From Bacteroides propionicigenes (lineage in GTDB: Bacteria > Bacteroidota > Bacteroidia > Bacteroidales > Bacteroidaceae): 64,000 nucleotides of DNA. The notes below the pieces were generated by a model. That model was not told the origin of the DNA, searched no databases, and saw only the letters and a program-made list of their open reading frames with translations. The position numbers and the translations under genes are program-made. This document shows, piece after piece, positions 57,961 through 64,000 of the stretch (its first letter is position 1; every line of letters starts with the position of its first letter). The stretch lies in the NCBI RefSeq assembly GCF_018390535.1, contig NZ_JAHBBW010000004.1, positions 62,001-126,000 on the forward strand, in the 5' to 3' direction.

Positions 57961-60312
57961 TTATTGTCCTATAATCTTGAAACGTGCGAAACGCAAAAGA
58001 AGTTGCTTGTCGCCCGCATTTTTAAAGCGAATGGTGGCTTTGGCATTATCACCCTCGCCTTCCACTTTCATCACTTCACCCAAGCCGAAACGTTCATGCT
58101 CGATAAGTTGCCCCGGTTGCACCGCACTTCCTCCTGCGGCGGCCGATGAATGGGATGCGGCGGAAGCTGTTCCCATAGAAGGCGTCACCCGTTTTAAGTT
58201 GCGGGGAACGGTGGGGGCAATGATTTCCTGCCGGGGACGAGCTTTTTCCTCACGTTTTCCGTACATCATGCCGGAAGAGAAATCCTCTCTGTTCTCCCGG
58301 CGGAAAGACGTGGCAGTCTCGTCTATTCTGCGGCTCAATCCCGCATCCTGCGGCAATTTGAGGAAACGCACATCTATATCTTTCAGAAAGCGGCTGGGAT
58401 TTCCAAACTCCATCTTTCCATAACGATAGCGGCTCTTGGCATAAGTAAGGAAACAATGGTCTTCCGCACGGGTTATGGCTACGTAGAACAGGCGGCGTTC
58501 TTCTTCCAGCGCCCTCGGAGAGTCTCCCGCCATACCGCTGGGAAACAGTTCTTCTTCCATGCCTACCACAAAGACATTCTTAAATTCCAGTCCTTTGGCG
58601 GAATGCACGGTCATCAGGGTTATCTTTTCGTCGTCTCCGTCCTTGTCCGAGTCTTGGTCGGTCAGCAAGGAGACTTCCGAAAGGAAGTCGCTCAGCGTAA
58701 TGTTTGTATTGCCCTCTTCCTGCCGTTGGGCGCAGAAGTCGCCCATACCGTTTGCAAGCTCTTCGATATTCTCCTTGCGGCTGAGATTTTCGGGAGAATT
58801 GTCTTGGCAAACATCATTGATGATGCCTGACTGACGGATTATCTCCGCACCGAGTTCGTAGGCGTTTTTCTCGGCAACGCTCTCTATAAAGCCCGCCATC
58901 AAGTTGCGAAAGCCTTGCAGTTTGCCCGCTGTACCTTTATTTATGTTCACTCCGTAAGTCAGCGGTTCGCAGAGTACGGTCCACAGGCTTACGTTGTTGT
59001 CAGTGGCGGCAGCGGTGATTTTTCCTACGGTAGTGTCGCCTATCCCGCGTGCCGGATAGTTGATGATACGCTTGAAAGCCTCTTCATCATTCGGATTGAC
59101 CGTCAGGCGGAAATAGGCGATTACGTCTTTTATTTCCTTGCGCTGATAGAAAGACAGTCCGCCGTAAATGCGATACGGCATACTGCGCTTGCGCATGGCT
59201 TCCTCGAAGACACGGCTTTGCGCGTTGGTGCGATAGAGTATGGCAAAGTCGGAATAAGCATAATTCTCCTGCCGGCGCAATTCGGCTATCTTGTTGATTA
59301 CAATATCGCCCTCTTCCACATCACTGTATGCCTGATACACCCCGATAGCCTCTCCCCTCTCCTTTTCCGAAAAGACTTCCTTGCGAATCTGCCGCTGGTT
59401 CTTCTCTATCAGGCTGTTGGCGGCAGATACAATCGTTTGCGTGGAACGGTAGTTTTGCTCCAGTTTAAAGACCTTCGTGCCCGGGTATATTTTTGTAAAA
59501 TACAGGATGTTGTCAATGTCCGCCCCCCGGAAGGAATAGATGCTTTGCGCATCATCGCCCACCACACAGACGTGCTGGTGTTCTTTCGCCAACTGGAGCA
59601 CAATGCTGTGCTGGGCAAAGTTGGTGTCTTGATACTCATCCACCAAGATATAGCGAAACTGCGACTGATAGCGGGCAAGCACCTCCGGATGGTCGCGGAA
59701 AAGCAGGAAAGTATAGAACAGCAAATCATCGAAGTCCATAGCATCCGCCTGTCGGCAACGTTCCCAATAGCGGCGGTAAATATCGCGCAGGGCGGGCACT
59801 TTGGCGGCGCAGTCGCCTTCGTAGGCTTCCTTGTTGTTGGCATAGCCCGCAGGAGACACTAAGTGGTTCTTGGCATTGGAGATACGGGATTGCACCATGC
59901 CCGGCTTGTACACCTTTTCATCCAGCCCCATTTCCTTGATGATAGAGCGCAGCAGGCTTTTGCTGTCCGCCGTATCGTAAATGGTGAATTTCGGGGTAAA
60001 TCCTATCTGCGCGGCTTCCGCATGCAGGATGCGCAAGAATATGGAGTGGAACGTTCCCATCCAAAGATGACGGGCACGCTCTATGCCTACTTGCCGGGCG
60101 ATGCGCTCTTTCATTTCACGTGCCGCCTTATTGGTAAAGGTAAGTGCAAGAATGTTCCACGGCTGGTAATCGTTCTCCAGCAGATAGGCTATCTTGTAGG
60201 TCAGCACACGGGTTTTTCCCGAACCTGCACCGGCTATCACCAGTGACGGGCCTTCGTTATAGAGCACCGCAGCACGCTGTCCCTCATTCAGTTCTTGTAT
60301 GTAATCGGACAT
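57961..60312 (-). CDS. pcrA: UvrD/PcrA-type DNA helicase
   Basis: This 783-residue SF1A 3'-5' helicase starts MSDYIQELNEGQRAAVLYNE. Walker A is GAGSGKTRVLTYK near 27, motif II VDEYQDTNFAQH near 222, motif V-like MTVHSAKGLEFKNVFVVGME near 560, and motif VI VAITRAEDHC near 605. Length, order and a basic C-terminal tail fit PcrA/UvrD, which unwinds DNA in repair and clears RecA and RNA polymerase. ATG 60312 is chosen over the longer frame because the homologous sequence begins there. It has a -7 element at 60346. Confidence 0.93.
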   Translation of the reverse strand: MSDYIQELNEGQRAAVLYNEGPSLVIAGAGSGKTRVLTYKIAYLLENDYQPWNILALTFTNKAAREMKERIARQVGIERARHLWMGTFHSIFLRILHAEAAQIGFTPKFTIYDTADSKSLLRSIIKEMGLDEKVYKPGMVQSRISNAKNHLVSPAGYANNKEAYEGDCAAKVPALRDIYRRYWERCRQADAMDFDDLLFYTFLLFRDHPEVLARYQSQFRYILVDEYQDTNFAQHSIVLQLAKEHQHVCVVGDDAQSIYSFRGADIDNILYFTKIYPGTKVFKLEQNYRSTQTIVSAANSLIEKNQRQIRKEVFSEKERGEAIGVYQAYSDVEEGDIVINKIAELRRQENYAYSDFAILYRTNAQSRVFEEAMRKRSMPYRIYGGLSFYQRKEIKDVIAYFRLTVNPNDEEAFKRIINYPARGIGDTTVGKITAAATDNNVSLWTVLCEPLTYGVNINKGTAGKLQGFRNLMAGFIESVAEKNAYELGAEIIRQSGIINDVCQDNSPENLSRKENIEELANGMGDFCAQRQEEGNTNITLSDFLSEVSLLTDQDSDKDGDDEKITLMTVHSAKGLEFKNVFVVGMEEELFPSGMAGDSPRALEEERRLFYVAITRAEDHCFLTYAKSRYRYGKMEFGNPSRFLKDIDVRFLKLPQDAGLSRRIDETATSFRRENREDFSSGMMYGKREEKARPRQEIIAPTVPRNLKRVTPSMGTASAASHSSAAAGGSAVQPGQLIEHERFGLGEVMKVEGEGDNAKATIRFKNAGDKQLLLRFARFKIIGQ

Positions 60313-60345
60313 ATTCCTAATCATCTAACGGGTAAAGTTTGGGTA

Positions 60346-60353
60346 CAAAGATA
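60346..60353 (-). promoter_or_regulatory. -7 element for pcrA
   Basis: TATCTTTG on the minus strand, 34 bases before the ATG at 60312; weak -33. Confidence 0.55.
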
Positions 60354-60471
60354 AAAAAAGGTTCGGACACCAGCGAACAATTCCATGGGTTATCACGTTA
60401 GTATAGTAAAGTTTCAAAACTAAATAATTGAACTTATGAATACGTTATTAATGTCTTTAATGATAATGATT

Positions 60472-61056
60472 ATGACACATGAAATGCCAAAACTTCCTTA
60501 CGCAAACAATGCGCTGGAACCTGTAATCAGTCAGCAAACAATAGATTACCATTATGGTAAACATCTACAAACGTACGTGAACAATCTGAACAACCTTGTT
60601 CCGGGTACGGAGTATGAAAACAAAGATTTGGTCACTATCGTAGCTACCGCACCCGACGGTGCCATATTCAATAATGCCGGACAAGTGCTGAACCATACAT
60701 TATACTTCCTGCAATTCTCTCCGAAGCCGTCTCAAAGCGAACCCGCCGGTAAACTGGCGGAAGCTATCAAACGTGATTTCGGCAGCTTCGAAAACTTCAA
60801 GAAAGAATTTAATGCAGCATCAGTCGGGTTATTCGGCTCGGGCTGGGCATGGTTGTCGGTAGATAAGAACGGGAAGCTGCATATCACCAAAGAAGCGAAC
60901 GGAAGTAATCCCGTACGTTCGGGGCTGACCCCGCTACTGGGCTTCGACGTTTGGGAACACGCTTACTACCTTGATTATCAAAACAAACGCGCCGACCACG
61001 TCAACGCCCTCTGGAGTATAGTGGACTGGGATGCGGTAGGAAAGCGAATGAAATAA
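60472..61056 (+). CDS. sodB: Superoxide dismutase (Fe/Mn)
   Basis: Converts superoxide to peroxide and oxygen. The 194-residue protein starts MTHEMPKLPYANNALEPVIS and has the metal-ligand sequences YHYGKHLQTYVNN (His27), NHTLYF and DVWEHAYYLDY. Bacteroides enzymes of this group can use either Fe or Mn. Start 60472 gives the family N terminus. An earlier in-frame ATG at 60436 would add 12 hydrophobic residues (MNTLLMSLMIMI); whether this is a translated extension is uncertain. No leader peptide of known type is evident. Confidence 0.94.
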   Translation: MTHEMPKLPYANNALEPVISQQTIDYHYGKHLQTYVNNLNNLVPGTEYENKDLVTIVATAPDGAIFNNAGQVLNHTLYFLQFSPKPSQSEPAGKLAEAIKRDFGSFENFKKEFNAASVGLFGSGWAWLSVDKNGKLHITKEANGSNPVRSGLTPLLGFDVWEHAYYLDYQNKRADHVNALWSIVDWDAVGKRMK

Positions 61057-61083
61057 GCAACCCCTTATAAAACCCTGTTGAAG

Positions 61084-61232
61084 GGGATATGTTAAAACGA
61101 ATTTAAGCTATCACTCTGTCATTCAGAGGAGCTTGCGACGAAGAATCTCTTCTCTCATATGTAAGGAGAAGAGATTCTTCACTTCGTTCTGAATGACAGG
61201 GTGATAGCTTAAATTCGTAATGACACATCCCC
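61084..61232. repeat. Imperfect palindromic repeat, copy 2
   Basis: A long hairpin whose core (from CTGTCATTCAGAGGAGCTTG to GAATGACAG) matches the element at 24597-24680. The outer arms are different but again self-complementary (ATTTAAGCTATCA with TGATAGCTTAAAT). It lies between the sodB and kinase genes, which are convergent. Confidence 0.85.
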
Positions 61233-61274
61233 CTTTTCTTAATATATCTATATGCCGGACAGGAATAGAGCCGG

Positions 61275-62159
61275 TCAAAACTTGCCGTATTCCCTATACT
61301 CAAGTGTGGCAGGCAAGGTGAAATAGAAAGTGGAACCTTCGCCTTTCTTGGACTCCACGCCGATGCCGCCCCCATAATGTTCCACTATGGACTTGCTGAT
61401 GGAGAGTCCCAACCCCGTTCCGCGAATATTGTAGTTCATCTTTACAAAACGCTCAAAGATGGCACGACGGCCTTCCTCGTCAATGCCGCATCCCGTATCG
61501 GCCACATAGAAGTAGAAGTTCCGGTTGCTCAGTCTTCTGCAACCTACTTTTACACTACCTTGCTCGGTAAACTTCAGTGCATTCCGTATCAAGTTACCGA
61601 TTACCTGCCTGAAGCGTACCCGGTCAATCATCAAACGGCATTGGGGTAGCTTTTCCACAAACTCCGCCTGAATACAGGAAGAACGGGTATGCGTATTTTC
61701 CACAATACAAGTCTCCTGAATCAATGCGTTCACATCCACCTCACCATCATTATATTCCATTGTGTTGGCTTCAATCTTAGAATAGTCCAGCAAATCATTC
61801 ACCAGTTGCAGCAAGACGTCTTTGTTCTCATTAATCTCTTTCAGAAACTCCATACGCTCTTCTTTGCCCAAATTATCGGTTTCGGCAAGAACAGTGGTAA
61901 AACCGACAATCGCATTCAGAGGAGTACGTATCTCATGGGTCATATTGGCTATAAACGCATTTTGCAACTGACGGCTCTCTTCCGCAACTTCATTCATGCG
62001 CCTTAAAGTCTTCACACTTTTTGATTTACTGATAGAGACAATAATCATGATAAGCAAGAGTAAAAGAACTATCACTGCAAGGCAGATTACCAATATTTCA
62101 TTTTTCTGATAGAAGTCACTCCCTAAATCTGCAAGAATTGCAGCAAATATCGGTTTCAT
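61275..62159 (-). CDS. Membrane sensor histidine kinase
   Basis: This 294-residue kinase has one N-terminal transmembrane helix (about 22-43, LVICLAVIVLLLLLIMIIVS), a HisKA domain with His75 in ANMTHEIRTPLNA, and a HATPase domain (DTGCGIDEEGRRAIFERFVK; GTGLGLSISKSIV). It has no large sensor domain, so the signal is probably sensed through the membrane or a partner. ATG 62159 fits the membrane helix start; the longer frame to 62237 would contain the promoter. The partner regulator is not in view. Confidence 0.9.
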   Translation of the reverse strand: MKPIFAAILADLGSDFYQKNEILVICLAVIVLLLLLIMIIVSISKSKSVKTLRRMNEVAEESRQLQNAFIANMTHEIRTPLNAIVGFTTVLAETDNLGKEERMEFLKEINENKDVLLQLVNDLLDYSKIEANTMEYNDGEVDVNALIQETCIVENTHTRSSCIQAEFVEKLPQCRLMIDRVRFRQVIGNLIRNALKFTEQGSVKVGCRRLSNRNFYFYVADTGCGIDEEGRRAIFERFVKMNYNIRGTGLGLSISKSIVEHYGGGIGVESKKGEGSTFYFTLPATLEYREYGKF

Positions 62160-62203
62160 AGCAAATTCGTTTGTATATTTTGTTTGTATATAAGAATGCA
62201 AAT

Positions 62204-62222
62204 GTATGCGCATACAAATATA
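62204..62222 (-). promoter_or_regulatory. Kinase promoter with overlapping palindrome
   Basis: TATATTTG (minus, 62222-62215) is the -7 box. It is followed by the perfect 12-bp palindrome GTATGCGCATAC at 62204-62215, near the transcription start, a candidate operator. Confidence 0.5.
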
Positions 62223-62276
62223 GAAAAGAAAATACAATTATCAGACCGCACAACGCATATTTTTGCAAACGAAAGA

Positions 62277-62308
62277 GGTCGTAATCCCATAAAAATGAGA
62301 CTACGACC
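62277..62308 (-). terminator. Hairpin after ppdK
   Basis: A 14-bp stem, 12 paired (GGTCGTAATCCCAT with ATGAGACTACGACC), around a 4-base A loop, 46 bases beyond the ppdK stop. Confidence 0.55.
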
Positions 62309-62353
62309 CCTAACTATCTTATTCAGTCCGCCTTACGGCGTCTGCTTCATTGC

Positions 62354-64000
62354 TTAGTCTTCTATTGCCGCCTGTGCCGCCGCAAGCCTTGCTATGGGCA
62401 CGCGGAATGGAGAACAACTGACGTAATTCAAACCTACCTTGTGGCAGAATTTGACAGATGAAGGCTCACCGCCATGTTCACCGCAAATACCGCACTTCAA
62501 GTCCGGACGGATAGCTCGGCCCTTTTCGGTAGCCATACGTACCAACTGTCCTACTCCATTCTGGTCGAGCACTTGGAACGGGTCTACTTTCAGAATCTTC
62601 TTTTCCAGATAAATCGGCAGGAAAGAAGCAATATCGTCGCGTGAGTAACCGAAAGTCATCTGCGTCAAGTCATTCGTACCGAATGAGAAGAACTCTGCAG
62701 AAGAGGCGATGCGGTCGGCTGTAAGAGCTGCACGCGGAATTTCAATCATTGTACCTACTTTGAACTCGATGCTGTCACCTACTTCGGCAAACAGTTTGGC
62801 TGCTTCGGCACGGATAACTTCTTCTTGCTGCTTGAACTCGTACAGGATACCCGTCAGCGGAACCATGATTTCAGGATGTGTCTCAACGCCTTCTTTCTTC
62901 AGTTCCAAAGCCGCACCGAGGATGGCACGGGTCTGCATCTGAGTGATTTCCGGATAAGTATTACCCAAACGGCAACCACGGTGGCCCAACATCGGATTAT
63001 GTTCGCAAAGAGCTTCTACACGCTGCTGGATGTACTGCAAGCTTACGCCCATAGTATCTGCCATTTCCTGTTGTCCCTTCAAATCGTGGGGAACGAATTC
63101 GTGCAAAGGCGGATCGAGCAAACGAACAGTCACCGGACAACCTGCCATAGCTTTGAAGATACCCTTGAAGTCTGCCTGCTGGTACGACAAAATCTTAGCC
63201 AATGCCTTGCGGCGTCCTTCTGCATTTTCTGCCAGAATCATCTCGCGCATGGCTTTGATTTTTTCACCCTCGAAGAACATATGTTCCGTACGGCAAAGAC
63301 CGATACCAACCGCTCCGAAATTACGTGCCACCTGCGCGTCGTGCGGAGTATCCGCATTGGTACGTACCTGAAGCTTCGTATATTTGTCAGCCAACTGCAT
63401 CAATTCGGCAAAATCACCGGAAAGCTCGGCTGCCTTCGTTTCTACTTTTCCTTTGTAAACCTCACCTGTACTGCCGTTCAAGGAAATGAAGTCGCCTTCT
63501 TTCAAAGTAATGCCGTCCACTTCTATTGTACGGGTTTTATAATCGATGTTCAACGCTCCGGCTCCGGATACGCAACACTTACCCATGCCGCGTGCCACAA
63601 CAGCCGCGTGCGAAGTCATACCGCCACGCGCAGTCAGAATACCTTCGGCAACGGCCATACCCGCCAAGTCTTCCGGAGAAGTTTCGATACGTACCATTAC
63701 CACACGTTTACCCGCAGCATGCCATTCGGCAGCATCGTCCGCAAAGAATACAATCTGACCGCAAGCCGCACCCGGAGAAGCCGGAAGACCGCGAGTGAGA
63801 ACTTTAGCCTGCTTCAAAGCGGCTTTATCGAATACGGGATGGAGCAATTCGTCCAGTTTGTTAGGTTCGCAACGCAACAAAGCTGTCTTTTCATCAATCA
63901 TGCCTTGATGCAACAGATCTGTGGCAATCTTCACCATAGCCGCGCCGGTACGTTTACCGTTACGTGTCTGGAGGAACCAGAGTTTACCTTCTTGCACGGT
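62354..64000 (-). CDS. ppdK: Pyruvate, phosphate dikinase (C-terminal part)
   Basis: PPDK interconverts pyruvate, ATP and Pi with PEP, AMP and PPi. The visible 548 residues are the C-terminal three fifths of the family's usual 870-900. They include the swivelling phosphohistidine domain ([15 protein letters not shown]) and the PEP/pyruvate-binding barrel, which ends with [20 protein letters not shown]. The N-terminal ATP-grasp part lies beyond the right edge. In Bacteroides PPDK serves glycolysis with PPi. No frameshift is seen. Confidence 0.96.
   Translation of the reverse strand, partial: TVQEGKLWFLQTRNGKRTGAAMVKIATDLLHQGMIDEKTALLRCEPNKLDELLHPVFDKAALKQAKVLTRGLPASPGAACGQIVFFADDAAEWHAAGKRVVMVRIETSPEDLAGMAVAEGILTARGGMTSHAAVVARGMGKCCVSGAGALNIDYKTRTIEVDGITLKEGDFISLNGSTGEVYKGKVETKAAELSGDFAELMQLADKYTKLQVRTNADTPHDAQVARNFGAVGIGLCRTEHMFFEGEKIKAMREMILAENAEGRRKALAKILSYQQADFKGIFKAMAGCPVTVRLLDPPLHEFVPHDLKGQQEMADTMGVSLQYIQQRVEALCEHNPMLGHRGCRLGNTYPEITQMQTRAILGAALELKKEGVETHPEIMVPLTGILYEFKQQEEVIRAEAAKLFAEVGDSIEFKVGTMIEIPRAALTADRIASSAEFFSFGTNDLTQMTFGYSRDDIASFLPIYLEKKILKVDPFQVLDQNGVGQLVRMATEKGRAIRPDLKCGICGEHGGEPSSVKFCHKVGLNYVSCSPFRVPIARLAAAQAAIED

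Noticed and set aside
58915..59862. Plus-strand ORF of 315 codons
   Set aside because: It is antisense to the conserved helicase core of pcrA.
61103..61375. Minus-strand ORF of 90 codons
   Set aside because: It lies in the palindromic repeat; a similar translation product is known to arise from such repeats rather than from a gene.

Overview
The window looks like a chromosomal segment of a Bacteroides species (order Bacteroidales). Evidence is the gene content (Rnf operon with an RseC-like first gene, Bacteroidales-only families DUF3078, DUF4293, DUF4923, DUF5723 and DUF3868, a bile salt hydrolase-like enzyme, a Bacteroidetes-type omega subunit) and the many promoters of the Bacteroides form TTTG-N19..21-TAnnTTTG. 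Nearly all of it is ordinary core chromosome. I see no phage, plasmid, transposase or integrase.

Layout. 1-4.7 kb: minus-strand Rnf operon (rseC-like, rnfB, C, D, G, E; cut by the window start). 4.9-13.7 kb: DUF3078 protein, pyrG-yidC, a MATE transporter and an S9 peptidase lipoprotein. 13.9-17.7 kb: PadR-PspC pair, an acetyltransferase and a POT peptide transporter. 17.8-23.9 kb: ybaK-uvrA, then a LysM/substrate-binding-fold protein with a beta-barrel protein. 23.9-24.75 kb: a gene-free, repeat-rich stretch. 24.75-28.4 kb: bamD-rpoZ-DUF4293 and paaK-ACT. 28.5-38 kb: uvrB, bile salt hydrolase-like enzyme, addAB. 38.2-40.3 kb: a receiver-histidine kinase and a UDP-glucuronate decarboxylase-like epimerase. 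40.4-42.6 kb: a compact three-gene cassette (GNAT-like, PP-loop/PAPS-reductase-like, ParB-N-like). 43-47.9 kb: three envelope proteins. 47.9-50.2 kb: split chromate transporter and a FucP-like symporter. 50.5-56.5 kb: tRNA-Asp, aminotransferase, YqgE, recR, engB, and a six-tRNA Gly/Leu cluster. 56.6-64 kb: nspC, pcrA/uvrD, superoxide dismutase, a sensor kinase and the 3' part of ppdK.

How it fits together. The window is rich in genome maintenance: uvrA, uvrB, recR, addAB and pcrA/uvrD lie within 42 kb as separate transcription units. The second theme is the cell envelope (YidC, BamD, LysM and beta-barrel proteins, the DUF5723/DUF3868 set). Energy metabolism is represented by Rnf and PPDK.

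Most interesting non-coding structure. Several intergenic gaps carry short arrays of near-palindromic motifs repeated at 22 bp (23 bp in one array). I count five clear arrays and one weak one, at about 10.06, 13.74, 23.97, 24.14, 57.84 and (weak) 42.78 kb. Each array uses its own motif, but the spacing is the same. One array lies inside a 261-bp element bounded by perfect 46-bp inverted repeats. Further large imperfect palindromes lie at 24.5, 38.0 and 61.1 kb; two of these are copies of one family. addA contains a 4 x 7-bp microsatellite that could shift its reading frame.
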